Source of the DNA: Cohnella kolymensis
GTDB taxonomy: Bacteria; Bacillota; Bacilli; Paenibacillales; Paenibacillaceae
DNA: 64,000 nucleotides
Direction: 5' to 3'
NCBI RefSeq assembly: GCF_000829465.1
Contig: NZ_JXAL01000026.1
Location: 62,001 to 126,000 of the forward strand
A program made the position numbers and the translations under genes. The notes beneath the pieces are model-generated. The model searched no databases and was not told the origin of the DNA. It was given only the letters and a program-made list of their open reading frames with translations. Within the stretch, counting starts at the first letter, position 1. Each line of letters starts with the position of its first letter. Below are positions 54,340-64,000 of the stretch, one piece after another.

Positions 54340-56819
54340 TTAGCTTGACATCATCGGTTTTTTGAAAGCTTCCGTCAACAAATCCCCGCGATCTACAGAT
54401 GTCATCGACTTGCCTTGGCCCCTGCGATCATCGATCGGAGCGGCCTCGGATGAGAACTCGGATACTGAACCGCCGGCCGTTATCGTCAGCAGCGTAACGG
54501 CTTCTTTGACGTAAAATCCGGCAATCAATCTCGCTCCGTTGGAACGGACCCGTTTGCCCTCTTTGAATTCGAACGTCTGAATGCCTTTGCCGGCCCGGCT
54601 TTGCTGCGGATAATCCAACAGCAGCGTACGCTTCGCATAACCAAGGTCGGATAGGACGAGAACTTCTCCTTCGTCACCGGATACGGTAACGGCATCGGCC
54701 AGTCGATCTTTCTCTTTCAGCACGATTCCTCTTACGCCCCCCGCAACGCGTCCTTGAAGGTTGACCTCGCCAAGGTTAAAGCGGATGCTCATGCCTTGCT
54801 CCGTAATGAGCAATAAATCCTCCGGCGTATCGCTGCGGAACACCTTTATGATTTCATCGCCTTCGGATACCTTGCAGGCAGCGATAGCCATGCTGCGGCT
54901 CGTCGCATACTCCGCTAATGCTGTGCGTTTCACTTGCCCGCGCTTCGTTACGAAAACAAGGACAGGCTGGTTGTCTGTACCGCTGTTTCCCGCCGACTGG
55001 GGAGCAAGCTCTCCAGGCTTAGCGGTTACTACGCCCACTATCTTGTCGTCTTTGGCGAGCGGAAGCAGATTGACGATTGCGGTGCCGGTGTCCTTCCACT
55101 TGAATTCCGGAATTTGGTGCACCGGCAGCAGGAAGTATTGGCCTTTTTGCGTGAAGATGAAGATCGGATCCAACGTGTTAAGCGTCAGATTCCAACGGAT
55201 GACGTCACCTTCCTTGACCCCTGCGCTTTCGATCTCTCCGCCCGACCTTGTAAAGGAGAGCAGACTGGTGCGTTTCACGTAACCTTCCCGACTGATGGTC
55301 ACGATAACCTCTTCTGCCGGTACGGTCACTTCCAGGTTCACTTTGATCTCTTCCACTTCACCCTGGATGACGGAGCGGCGATCGATACCGTATTTCTCGC
55401 GGATTTCGGCCAGCTCGTCCTTGATCACATTCATGAGTTTGCGGGGATTTTCAAGAATGGCTCGCAATTGAGCGATTTTTTTCATCGTCTCCCCATGCTC
55501 TTTTTCCAGCTGTGTGATTTCCAGATTGGTCAAACGATACAGCTGCAACGTCAGGATCGCGTCCGCTTGCCGTTCGGAGAACTGGAACTTCGCCATCAGG
55601 TTCGCCTGCGCGTCAAGGCGGTTTTTGGACGCTTTGATCGTTTCAATGACCTCATCCAGAACATTCAATGCTTTCACGAGGCCTTCGAGAACGTGCGCGC
55701 GGTCTTCCGCTTTCTCCAGATCATAACGGGTGCGGAACGTAACGACTTCCTTCTGGTGCTCGATATAGGCTTCCATCATCGCCTTGATGCCCAATTGTCG
55801 CGGCGCCTTCTTGACGATGGCTACCATATTGAAGTTATAAGCGACTTGCAGATCCGTTTTCTTCAGGAGATAAGCGAGGATGCCGTCGGCGTCCACATCT
55901 TTCTTCAGCTCGATTACGATTCTCAGACCGTTTCGACCGCTTTCGTCGCGGACTTCGGCGATCCCTTCGACTTTCTTTTCCATGCGAATATTATCAATGG
56001 CGTTAACGAGCCTTGATTTCACGACCTGATAGGGAACCTCGGTGATGATGATCTGCTGCTTGCCGCCTCTCACATCTTCGATCGCGGTTTTGGCGCGAAT
56101 GTATATCCTGCCTTTACCCGTTTCGTAAGCTTCCCGTATTCCGTCTTCACCCATAATGAGGCCGCCCGTCGGGAAATCGGGACCTTTAACGATGCTCATC
56201 AACTCGGCGACCGTCATGTCCGGATTGGCGATCAGCGCAACACAGGCATCAATAATTTCCCGTAGGTTATGGGTCGGGATTTCCGTCGCGAAGCCGGAGG
56301 ATATGCCGCTTACTCCATTTACCAGCAAATTCGGGTATCTTGAAGGCAGAACGACCGGTTCCTTGGTGGAGTTATCGAAGTTGTCCTTGAATTGCACGGT
56401 GCGTTTCTCGATATCGCGCAGCAGCTCCATTGCAATGGGCGACAACCGCGCTTCGGTGTAACGCATGGCCGCCGCGGGATCGTCGTCCATCGAGCCCCAG
56501 TTGCCATGCCCGTCAATGAGCATGTGCCCCATTTTCCAAGCTGCGCCATCCGCACCATGCCCTCGTAAATCGACGCATCGCCGTGAGGATGATAGTTACC
56601 CATGACGTCCCCGACGGTTTTGGCGGATTTCCTGTAGGACTTATCCGGCGTGTTGCCAGCATCATACATCGCATAGAGAATGCGCCGTTGTACGGGTTTA
56701 AGACCGTCGCGAACATCCGGGATCGCGCGGTCTTGGATAATGTATTTGGAATAGCGTCCGAATCGGTCGCCGACGACCTCTTCCAGAAACGCCGGTAAAA
56801 AGTTCTCTAGCAGGCTCAC
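54340..56819 (-). CDS. parC: DNA topoisomerase IV subunit A, frame broken near 56540
   Basis: Cuts and reseals DNA to decatenate sister chromosomes; works with ParE. Starts GTG 56819 with GGAGGAAG upstream. [20 protein letters not shown] is followed by [20 protein letters not shown] and [19 protein letters not shown], the quinolone-site region. The frame breaks at that point near 56540; one C restores [36 protein letters not shown] with the active-site Tyr, and the rest to 54340, about 826 aa. The C-terminal domain repeats end with [14 protein letters not shown]. The first part matches ParC rather than GyrA, and parE lies upstream. The gene is normally essential, so the break is almost surely an error. 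Confidence 0.95.
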
Positions 56820-56865
56820 TAAAAGTCTTCCTCCACTCATTCGTTACTCTAACACTCCGTATTAC

Positions 56866-56979
56866 GAAAAGGGTTGCCCATTCCACCGCTGTTAAAATCA
56901 AGTTGTTCTTTGAATTGAATATGCGGATACAACTCGATTTTAAAGGCGGCCGTAAACTTTCCATGGGCAATCCCTTTTC
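56866..56979. repeat. 114-bp palindromic element between parE and parC
   Basis: An imperfect inverted repeat: GAAAAGGGTTGCCCAT at 56866-56881 against GAAAAGGGATTGCCCAT (complement of 56963-56979), then GTTAAAATCAAGTTGT against TTTAAAATCGAGTTGT in the inner part. About 12 extra bases lie in the 3' arm. The loop is about 20 bp. It lies in the 181-bp gap and is transcribed with the operon. It may be an RNA hairpin regulating parC, or a MITE-like element. Confidence 0.75.
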
Positions 56980-57000
56980 TCGATACTTCGCCGAGTAACG

Positions 57001-58974
57001 TTACTCCTCGAACTCCGTAAAATCCACATTCTCGATAATCCAGCGCTTGCGAGGATCGACTTTGTCGCCCATCAGGGTCGACACGCGGCGCTCCGCTTTC
57101 GCGGCGTCTTCGATCTGTACCTGAAGAAGCGTGCGCGTCTCGGGGTTCATCGTCGTGTCCCAGAGCTGATCGGGGTTCATCTCACCCAAACCTTTGTACC
57201 GCTGCAGCTCGGCGCCTTTGCCGATCTCTTTCAAGTAATTGCTCAGCTGTTCATCCGTCCAGGCGTAACGCACGGTCTCGAGCTTGCCGGACTTTCTCGT
57301 CACCTTATACAGAGGAGGCTGTGCGATGAACACCTTGCCCGCATCGATCAAAGGCTTCATATAGCGGTAAAAGAAGGTGAGCAGCAGGACCTGAATATGC
57401 GCGCCGTCCGTGTCCGCATCGGTCATTATGATTATTTTGGCGTAATTGCAGCTTTCCAGGTCGAATTCCGATCCGATGCCCGATCCAATGGCCGCGACAA
57501 TCGATTTATATTCTTCATTCTTCAAAATATCGAGCAGTTTCGCTTTCTCCGGGTTCATCGGCTTGCCTTTGGTCGGCAGAATCGCCTGATACTTCGAGTC
57601 CCGACCCTGCTTCGCCGAGCCTCCGGCAGAATCGCCTTCTACGATAAACAGCTCATTGCGTGTGTAATCCTTCGACTGTGCGGGAGAGAGCTTGCCGCCA
57701 AGGCTCGCGCTTTCACTCCTTTTCTTACCGCTGCGGATTTCCTCGCGGGCTTTGCGTGCCGCTTCCCGCGCCTTGGAAGCCTGCACGGACTTACGGATCA
57801 GCTGCTGCCCGACTTGGGGATTTTCCTCAAGAAAGACAGCCATCTTCTCAGCAACGACTGCGTCCACTGCGCCTCGTGCGGATGCGCTGCCCAGCTGGTC
57901 CTTGGTCTGGCCGACGAATTCGACATCGGACATCTTGATGTTGATGACCGCCATCATGCCTTCGCGCAGATCGTTGCCTTCCAGGTTCTTTTCCTTTTCT
58001 TTAAGCTGTCCTGTTTTACGGGCATATTCGTTCATCACACGCGTATACGCGGTTTTAAAGCCGGTTTCGTGCGTGCCCCCGCCGCGGGTTGGGATCGCGT
58101 TCACGAAAGAAGCTATAGTCTCCGTATATCCGTCGTTGTATTGAAGCGCCACTTCCACCTCAATGTCGTCTTTTTCCGCAGTAAAGTGAATGACGTCATG
58201 AAGCACCGTTTTATCTTCGTTCAGGAATTGAACGAATTGACGGGCGCCTCCTTCGTAGTGAAAACTCTCTTCTTGGCCGCTGCGTTCGTCTTTCAGGTTC
58301 ACCTTCAAGCCTGAATTCAGAAACGCGATTTCCTGCAGCCGCTCGGCAAGCGTGTCATAACTCATGCTTACGTTCCCGTGAAATACTTTCACATCCGGTT
58401 TGAATGTCACCTTGGTACCGGTTTTGTTCGTATTGCCGAGTACATCCATACCGCCGACCGGCTCACCGACATGTTCCTTGCCGCCCTGATCCACCCAGGT
58501 CTCGAACCGCTGTTTATGTATTTTACCGTCACGGTAAATTTCCACTTGCAGCCATTCGGACAGCGCATTCGTTACCGAAGCGCCGACGCCGTGCAAACCC
58601 CCGGATTTCTTATAGCCTCCCCCGCCGAATTTCCCCCCGGCATGGAGAATGGTGAATACGACCTGCGGCGTTGGAATGCCCGTCTTGTGCATACCGGTCG
58701 GAATACCCCGGCCGTTATCCACAACCGTTATAGAGTTGTCCTGATGAACGGTTACATCGATCCGTGAGCAGTGCTTCGCCAGATGCTCATCTACCGCATT
58801 ATCGACAATCTCCCACAGCAGATGATGCAATCCGGAAGCTGTCGTGCTGCCAATATACATACCCGGCCGCTTGCGGACCGCGGTTAATCCTTCCAGTACC
58901 TGAATGTCGTCCGCGCTGTATTCCGTGCCAGCGATTGCTGCGCTTTCCGCGAACAGATCTATTTGTTCGGTCAC
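57001..58974 (-). CDS. parE: DNA topoisomerase IV subunit B
   Basis: ATPase subunit of topoisomerase IV, 657 aa and intact. The GHKL ATPase has EIVDNAVDEHLAKHC, VVDNGRGIPTG, and the KKSGGLHGVGASVTNALS lid. The TOPRIM region has FIVEGDSAGGSAKQGRD and MTDADTDGAHIQVLLL with the metal acidic residues. The C-terminus has QRYKGLGEMNPDQLWDTTMN. The start is GTG 58974 with AAGGGGG. It is upstream of parC with a 181-bp gap holding the palindromic element. Confidence 0.95.
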   Translation of the reverse strand: MTEQIDLFAESAAIAGTEYSADDIQVLEGLTAVRKRPGMYIGSTTASGLHHLLWEIVDNAVDEHLAKHCSRIDVTVHQDNSITVVDNGRGIPTGMHKTGIPTPQVVFTILHAGGKFGGGGYKKSGGLHGVGASVTNALSEWLQVEIYRDGKIHKQRFETWVDQGGKEHVGEPVGGMDVLGNTNKTGTKVTFKPDVKVFHGNVSMSYDTLAERLQEIAFLNSGLKVNLKDERSGQEESFHYEGGARQFVQFLNEDKTVLHDVIHFTAEKDDIEVEVALQYNDGYTETIASFVNAIPTRGGGTHETGFKTAYTRVMNEYARKTGQLKEKEKNLEGNDLREGMMAVINIKMSDVEFVGQTKDQLGSASARGAVDAVVAEKMAVFLEENPQVGQQLIRKSVQASKAREAARKAREEIRSGKKRSESASLGGKLSPAQSKDYTRNELFIVEGDSAGGSAKQGRDSKYQAILPTKGKPMNPEKAKLLDILKNEEYKSIVAAIGSGIGSEFDLESCNYAKIIIMTDADTDGAHIQVLLLTFFYRYMKPLIDAGKVFIAQPPLYKVTRKSGKLETVRYAWTDEQLSNYLKEIGKGAELQRYKGLGEMNPDQLWDTTMNPETRTLLQVQIEDAAKAERRVSTLMGDKVDPRKRWIIENVDFTEFEE

Positions 58975-59077
58975 GAATGGACCCCCTTGCTTGTCTCTTG
59001 CGTCATGATGATAACACGGATGGTTTCATTTCGAAACGGTAATCCTGATTTATCCGCACACGCGCCTTCCGTACATT

Positions 59078-60066
59078 TTAATTCAAGATGTCTTGCTTCG
59101 TAAAGACGGTGAATGAAACGATCAGTGCCGCGGCTGCCGAAATCCCTAGAACGATAAGGGAAAAACCGAGGTTCATCCCCTCGATCGGCGGTGGTGTGCC
59201 TTGAAGATACGCGGATAACTCCAAATTCACATTAAATAAATATTTTGCGCTTTCCCAGGATGAAGCCATGTTCGACAAGATGGTTCCGGATATAATGGCG
59301 GCCATCATCGTTACGAAACTCGCCGCAGTGTGCGTACAAGTACGGAAACCATCAGAGCGATTATGGCGACGACCATGGCGGAAAACCAGATCAGTCCCGC
59401 TTGCATGAGCAAATATACCCCTTGACTCACCGCATGAACCGAGCTTGTGTCGACATCCGCGCCGTTCACTTGAAACCCGACGAACACCGGCGCTCCCCAT
59501 CCGCTGTAGCCAAAAACAAGCCCGGAAATCAAATAGGAGAGCATTACCGTCGTGACAATAATTAATGAAACATACAGGGTCAGAGTAGCCAATTTCGAAA
59601 ATAAAATACGCCATCGCCTTACCGGACGTGTGAGCAGCATCTTGATCGTACCCGTCGAACGCTCCGAGGACACAAGGTCCGACGCGATGGCGAGCACCAT
59701 CAGCGGAATAAACAGAGTGACGGAGTTATCCATGAAGCTGCGGGTGAAAGTGACTGCATTAGGTGTCTGAGGGTTAATGTCATGATCCAGATAATATTGC
59801 AGCTGCTGGATTAACGCCCGCCTCCACTTCTTCCATTCCTCGGGTATGCGGTCGTTGCTTAAAGCATTGGTATTCGACGTAATCCGGCTTTGAAGCTCGG
59901 CCCGCCAGTCTGTTTTAAATTTTTCGGCGCTGTTTTGAGCGATTTTCATTTGCGCATACACAAAAACCGGGATCAGGATGAGCAGAATGAGGACGACCAC
60001 GGCAAAGCGTTTCTTTTTCCATACTTTCAGCGTTTCGTTCTGAATGAGTGCGAGTAAATTAGCCAA
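59078..60066 (-). CDS. ABC-2 type transporter permease, frame broken near 59339
   Basis: Membrane subunit of an ABC-2 exporter, about 329 aa, with six or so helices. The N-terminal helix is FAVVVLILLILIPVFVYAQ, then a soluble loop of about 90 residues. FIPLMVLAIASDLVSSERSTG contains the coupling region, and SGLVFGYSGWGAP follows. The frame breaks after VSVLVRT near 59339; restoring one A gives TAASFVTMMAAIISG and the last helix (FSLIVLGISAAAALIVSF) to the stop at 59078. It overlaps the ATPase gene by 8 bp. Confidence 0.86.
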
Positions 60067-61024
60067 TCGTCTCCCCCTCCGTCAGCCTTAGGAATAGTTC
60101 TTCCAGCGAAGGCGCAACTCGCTGGACGCTGCGAATGCCGTTGCCGGAAGCGACAAATTTGCCCACCAGATCCGGGATGCGATCCGCGTCCATTACCGTG
60201 ACGATCGCATCCGACAGGTCGGACATGATCGCCTCATCGATCCGGTGCTCTTCATTCTCCACAATCCTCACACCGCACTCCGCCTCCAATAAGCGGCGGC
60301 CTTCCACCGGTTTCTCCAGCTCCCACACCGTATAAGTGCCTACCTGAGATACCAGTTCATCGACATCCCCTACCGCAATAACTTCTCCATGAGCGATAAT
60401 CGCAACGCGGTCGCACATCAGTTGAATTTCGCTCAGCAAATGGCTGGAAATGAACAAGCTCATTCCCCCGTCGGCCAGCATCCGGATAAACTCCCGGAGC
60501 TCCTTGATTCCTTTCGGATCCAGGCCGTTCGTCGGTTCGTCCAGGATGAGCAGCTTGGGGTTTCCAAGCAATGCTTGAGCGATGCCGAGCCGCTGACGCA
60601 TTCCCAGCGAGTAAGTTTTCACCTTATCATGGATCCGCTGGTCCATGCCTACGATTTTGACCACTTCCATTATTCTGTCCGGACTGATTCCCGCTTGCAT
60701 GCGGGCGAAATGCTCGAGATTCTCCCATCCTGTCATAAAGCCGTACATTTCAGGATTTTCCACGATGCATCCGACATGCGAAAGCGCTCGCTCCGGATGC
60801 AGTCCAACCTCTTCGCCGCACAGCAAAATGCGTCCTTCCGTCGGTTTGATCAAATCGACCAGCATGCGGATCGTCGTTGTTTTCCCGGATCCGTTGGGAC
60901 CGAGGAAGCCGAAAATTTCACCGGCGTGCACGTCGAAGGACACGTTATGAATGATCGGTTTGCCACCGATTTTTTTCTTTAATCCTTGCACGGACAATAC
61001 GATTTCACGTTGAGCCGTTGTCAT
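60059..61024 (-). CDS. ABC transporter ATP-binding protein
   Basis: Cytosolic ATPase of an ABC-2 exporter (bacitracin/CcmA-like group), 321 aa. Walker A GPNGSGKTT is near residue 40, the Q-loop VGCIVENPEM, the signature YSLGMRQRLG, Walker B LLILDEPTNGLDP and the switch His in SSHLLSEI. A C-terminal extension of about 90 residues (YTVWELEKPVEGRRL onward) is typical of this group. It starts ATG 61024 and overlaps the permease gene. The exported substrate is unknown. Confidence 0.92.
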   Translation of the reverse strand: MTTAQREIVLSVQGLKKKIGGKPIIHNVSFDVHAGEIFGFLGPNGSGKTTTIRMLVDLIKPTEGRILLCGEEVGLHPERALSHVGCIVENPEMYGFMTGWENLEHFARMQAGISPDRIMEVVKIVGMDQRIHDKVKTYSLGMRQRLGIAQALLGNPKLLILDEPTNGLDPKGIKELREFIRMLADGGMSLFISSHLLSEIQLMCDRVAIIAHGEVIAVGDVDELVSQVGTYTVWELEKPVEGRRLLEAECGVRIVENEEHRIDEAIMSDLSDAIVTVMDADRIPDLVGKFVASGNGIRSVQRVAPSLEELFLRLTEGETIG

Positions 61025-61042
61025 GATCCGTCATCCTCCCGT

Positions 61043-61861
61043 TTAATAAAGCGCTTGAACGATCCGCTCCGCGATCCGGGCGTATCCTTGCGCATTAGGA
61101 TGAAAATGGTCGGAGGACAAGTACTTGGCGATCTTGTCTTCGAACAGATCATAGGTCGGTACGACCGTTGCATTGCCGTCCGCCTCCGCCAGATTGTGAG
61201 CGTAGCTGTTCCATTCTGAAATATATTGCGATCCGGGCCTCATTTCCGGCACATCGTAGAAAGGATTGTAAAGTCCGACATACACGAGCCGCGCGGAAGC
61301 GTTCATTTCCCTTATCTTTGCAAAAACCGCCTTCAGCCTTTGCTTGGCTTCCGGCATGCTGGCTTTAAGCAGCTCCAGCGATAAATCTCCGCCGCCTTCC
61401 GTCATCGATCCGCCGTTCTGCGCGATCTGGAATAGGTCGTTGCCGCCGATCGTGAACAGAATGATATCCGCTTTCCCAAGCGAATTGCGGTATCCTCTTT
61501 CGTCCAGCCTTTGTACCAGCTGATCCGCCCGCAGTCCGTTGATGCCCAGATTATTAATCGTTCTGACCGGTTTATCCAATGCTTTCACCAGACCCGCAGT
61601 CACTCCTTTAACGTAGCCGTTACCGGTCGCATCGCCGGTACCCACCGTTAAAGAGTCACCAACAGCCGTTATAAGCACTTCTTCCTTCATCGTCAAATCT
61701 TCTCCCGTCGGCGAAGCGGTCGGTGAAGCGCCGGGCAAAGCCATTCCTCCAGGAGGAAACCATGTATCTCTCAGCGCCCAGCCGAATCCGACCAGCAAAG
61801 CTAATAAGCACACCAATGTTGCCGTACCTAGAATACGCCATAACCATGAGGACTTTATCAT
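61043..61861 (-). CDS. SGNH/GDSL-type hydrolase, membrane-anchored
   Basis: 272 aa. The N-terminal signal anchor is ILGTATLVCLLALLVGF, then a linker with Gly/Ser/Pro (PGASPTASPTGE). The SGNH domain has block I TAVGDSLTVGTG with the nucleophile Ser, block III TIGGNDLFQIAQN, and block V SDHFHPNAQGY with the Asp and His. It acts outside the membrane as an esterase or lipase, possibly on cell-wall or lipid acyl groups. The start is ATG 61861 after GGGGGAG; a longer reading from 61924 lacks a site. It is 18 bp upstream of the ABC-2 ATPase gene. Confidence 0.9.
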   Translation of the reverse strand: MIKSSWLWRILGTATLVCLLALLVGFGWALRDTWFPPGGMALPGASPTASPTGEDLTMKEEVLITAVGDSLTVGTGDATGNGYVKGVTAGLVKALDKPVRTINNLGINGLRADQLVQRLDERGYRNSLGKADIILFTIGGNDLFQIAQNGGSMTEGGGDLSLELLKASMPEAKQRLKAVFAKIREMNASARLVYVGLYNPFYDVPEMRPGSQYISEWNSYAHNLAEADGNATVVPTYDLFEDKIAKYLSSDHFHPNAQGYARIAERIVQALY

Positions 61862-61954
61862 ATGACTGCTCCCCCTGTACCGCTTTATCCGGACACTTGT
61901 CCCGAAATTGCTTGTTAGCATCAACGATAACGGTTCCGGGCATATTTTTCAAAT

Positions 61955-62001
61955 TAAAAAGAAAACCGTCCGACAGCGATTGCTCGCCGATCGGACGGTT
62001 C
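61955..62001 (-). terminator. Terminator after the ABC exporter gene
   Basis: On the minus strand AACCGTCCGA pairs with TCGGACGGTT and a T-rich run (TTTTCTTTTT) follows. Confidence 0.85.
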
Positions 62002-62007
62002 TTTGAC

Positions 62008-63806
62008 TTACGCGGATAAAAACCGGTATTGCGCATCCACCAAATTCGGTAATGTCCCGGACGTCTCATCAGTTCCTCATGATTGCCCATTTCGATGATT
62101 TGCCCATGATCGAGCACGACGATGCAGTCGGCGTGGCGGATCGTCGACAACCGGTGGGCCACGATAAATGAGGTGCGCCCTTGCAGCAGCGTTGACAGCG
62201 CTTCTTGAATACGCAGCTCCGTTTCCGTATCGATGCTGGCCGTCGCTTCATCCAGAACAAGAATCTGCGGTTCCGCAAGCAGCGCGCGGGCGAAAGATAA
62301 CAGCTGGCGCTGTCCGACGGAGAGAGCGTTGCCGCGCTCCTGCACTTCGGTATCATAGCCGTCAGGCAGCTGCGAAATAAATTCGTGAGCTCTTACCGAG
62401 CGCGCTGCGGCTTCCACCTCGGCATCGGTCGCATCGGGGCGGCCGTATCGAATATTGTCCCGGATCGTACCCGAGAAAATGAACGTGTCCTGAAGAACGA
62501 TGCCGATCTGGCTGCGCAAGCTCTCGATGGTAACATCCCGAACATCGACCCCGTCGAGAAGGACGCGGCCTTCTGTCGTGTCATAGAAGCGGCACAACAG
62601 ATTCACGATTGAGCTTTTACCTGAGCCGGTGTGGCCGACCAACGCTACCGACATGCCGGGCTTCACGTCAAGGTCTATTCCTTTCAGAGCAAGCCGGTCA
62701 CTGTCATAGCCGAAGGTTACACCATCCAATCGCACATGGCCTTGAAGCTTGGGCAGCCGGGGGGCATTCTCTTTCTCCGGTACCGCCGGCGTTTCATCCA
62801 TAAATTCAAAGATACGCTCTGCGGAGGACATCGAAATCAGCAGCTGAGAATACATCATACCGAGTCTGGTGATCGGTTCCCAGAAGCTGCCGACGTAAGT
62901 GACGAACGCCACCAGCACACCTACAGTCATTGCACCGGATTGAATCAGGTACGTTCCGTACAGCAGCAGGATCAACGTGCCGATCGCCGAAGTCATCTCG
63001 ATCACGGGACCGAACGTCTGGTTTAGTGCCGAAGCTTTATTCCAGGAACGAATATTGCTCTTGTTCATACCGTCGAAATACACTATATTTTCCCTTTCCT
63101 GACCAAAAGCTTGCGTCACGCGAATCCCTTGGATACTTTCATTTAAATGGGCATTGATGCGCGACTGCTTGATGCTGACGATTTGCCAGGCCATCCGGAT
63201 TTTCTTCCTCAGCGAGGAGGATACGACGATCATGATCGGAACGGTAATCATCACCGCAAGACCCAGTTTAGGCTGAAGCACGAGCAATATGATCGTAATC
63301 CCGAAAAGCTGCAGGATATCGATGATTGAGTTGATCACACCGTTGGTAAACATATCTTGCAGCGAATTCACGTTATTGGTTACCCGAACGAGCACGGAAC
63401 CCGCGGGACGCTTGTCAAAAAACCGGAACGACAGAGATTGAATATGGCTGAAAAGCGCGGTGCGCAAATCAAAGTTAACCTTTTGCCCGATTTGGTTCGT
63501 TCTTTCAATCGTATAGTTCTGTGCCCACCATCGCAATCCATACAGGAGCAGCATCGCTGCAACCAGAAACATGAGCAGGCTCGTGCTGGTGTTTCCATCC
63601 TCCGGATGAATCGCCCGGTCGATCGCCATACTCATCAGAAAAGGAATCGCGAGTCGTGATAACATGCCGAACACGGTCATGACGAACACGACGCGGCTGA
63701 CTTCGGCCCGATAAGGGCGGATATAAGCGAACAGTCTGCCGATCTGCTTCCAATTAAACGGCTTATCGATAAAATCGTCATCCTGATAGACGAAATTGCG
63801 GCTCAT
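62008..63806 (-). CDS. ABC exporter half-transporter (heterodimeric type), frame broken near 62046
   Basis: Membrane-plus-ATPase exporter, about 599 aa. Six helices cover roughly the first 330 residues (QIGRLFAYIRPYRAEVSRVV onward). The ATPase part has Walker A VALVGHTGSGKSSI, the Q-loop IGIVLQDTFIFSGTI, the signature LSVGQRQLLSFARAL, Walker B ILVLDEATASID, and the switch His in FIVAHRLSTIRHAD. The frame is lost after PGHYR near 62046. One A added to the AA run gives NLVDAQYRFLSA and a TAA at 62010-62008, before the terminator; without it the frame runs on into the SGNH gene. Its start overlaps the stop of the partner gene. Confidence 0.92.
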
Positions 63807-64000
63807 CCCGTTACCCTTCTTTCTGACGGCTGCGTGAAGCTCATCGGCGCTGCGTCGAGTTCATCCGGACGGTCTGCGTATTGTATGCGATAAGTTTCCC
63901 GGTACAGCCCCGGTTGACGAACGAGCTTGTCGTGACTGCCCCTCTGCACCGTATGGCCGCGGTCCAGCACAAGGATTTCATCGGCATTGCGGAGCGAAGA
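63803..64000 (-). CDS. ABC exporter partner half-transporter, 5' part off the window
   Basis: The last 65 codons of a second ABC exporter, read on the minus strand: SSLRNADEILVLDRGHT, then VQRGSHDKLVRQPGLYRETY, RIQYADRPDELDAAP and RRVTG. LRNADEILVLDRG is the usual segment after the switch His of exporter ATPases (LxxADxIxVLDxG). Its TGA (63805-63803) overlaps the ATG of the next gene as ATGA, so the two halves form a coupled heterodimer pair. The rest lies beyond the right edge. Confidence 0.9.
   Translation of the reverse strand, partial: SSLRNADEILVLDRGHTVQRGSHDKLVRQPGLYRETYRIQYADRPDELDAAPMSFTQPSERRVTG

Noticed and set aside
54934..56016. A 360-codon plus-strand frame over parC
   Set aside because: Shadow of parC with His/Phe-rich composition and no start site.
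57397..58314. A 305-codon plus-strand frame over parE
   Set aside because: Shadow of parE. It has no ribosome site and no family resemblance.
61656..62007. Apparent C-terminal extension of the ABC exporter into the SGNH gene
   Set aside because: It results from one missing A near 62046; restoring it gives a normal C-terminus and stop before a terminator.

Overview
The window is ordinary chromosomal DNA of an endospore-forming Firmicute, most likely Paenibacillus or a close relative in the Paenibacillaceae. Evidence: spore genes (tlp, spoVK, cotE, a YjcZ-type peptide), a GlnR/LexA/YneA set typical of Bacillales, and gene order that matches the Bacillus subtilis blocks spoVK-hflX(ynbA)-ynbB-glnR-glnA, lexA/yneA/ynzC, cotE-mutS-mutL-miaA-hfq and mrfA-mrfB. 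Base composition looks moderately GC-rich, with one much GC-richer patch near 32.7-33.1 kb. No rRNA, tRNA, prophage, transposase or CRISPR array was seen. The species call is an inference.

Layout. 1-6.0 kb (minus): DNA repair operon mrfA-mrfB, an EamA transporter, a NagD-like phosphatase and an Fpg/Nei glycosylase cut by the left edge. 6.1-13.3 kb: the spore gene tlp with a sigma-G-like promoter, metH, divergent mtnD, then small membrane, HAD, DUF896 and YneA-like genes. 13.3-16.1 kb: a multi-box LexA control region, lexA, glnA and glnR. 16.1-23.8 kb (minus): ynbB, hflX, spoVK, a YdcF-type protein, a DUF402 protein and a class A PBP with a Ser-Pro tail. 24-32 kb (minus): hfq, miaA, an RsmJ-like methyltransferase, mutL, an S41 protease and mutS. 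32.1-32.4 kb: a 52-bp tandem repeat array with hairpins. 32.4-37.3 kb: amidoligase-like gene, cotE, an aromatic-acid-exporter-like protein and a carboxypeptidase. 37.4-39.8 kb: Fe-S-type protein, carbonic anhydrase, DUF309, a secreted/membrane protein and YxcD. 39.8-41.5 kb: 51-bp repeats, a remnant of a DUF255 gene, a VOC protein and a YjcZ peptide. 41.5-45.7 kb: a duplicated-domain protein, a membrane-anchored protein, an ECF sigma/anti-sigma pair, an MBL protein and a GGYHPYG repeat protein. 45.8-64 kb: aminopeptidase, YtkL hydrolase, MFS transporter, a divergent histidine kinase and response regulator, an rRNA-type methyltransferase, MarR, parC and parE separated by a long palindrome, an ABC-2 transporter, an SGNH hydrolase and a heterodimeric ABC exporter cut by the right edge.

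Important caveat: at least thirteen reading frames of conserved genes, including the normally essential parC, are broken by a one-base deletion, mostly in a run of two to six identical bases, and each is repaired by restoring one base. I read these as sequencing or assembly undercalls. Such genes are annotated at full corrected extent, with the break position given.

How the genes work together: much of the window concerns genome maintenance (MrfAB, Fpg/Nei, LexA/YneA, MutSL, topoisomerase IV) and sporulation. Nitrogen (GlnRA), methionine (MetH, MtnD) and tRNA/RNA metabolism (MiaA, Hfq, HflX) genes lie in between. The most unusual content is non-coding: two unrelated intergenic tandem arrays with nearly the same unit length (51-52 bp), both rich in hairpins, and a 114-bp palindrome between parE and parC. 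Two small repetitive or duplicated proteins of unknown role lie near spore-type or ECF-type promoters.
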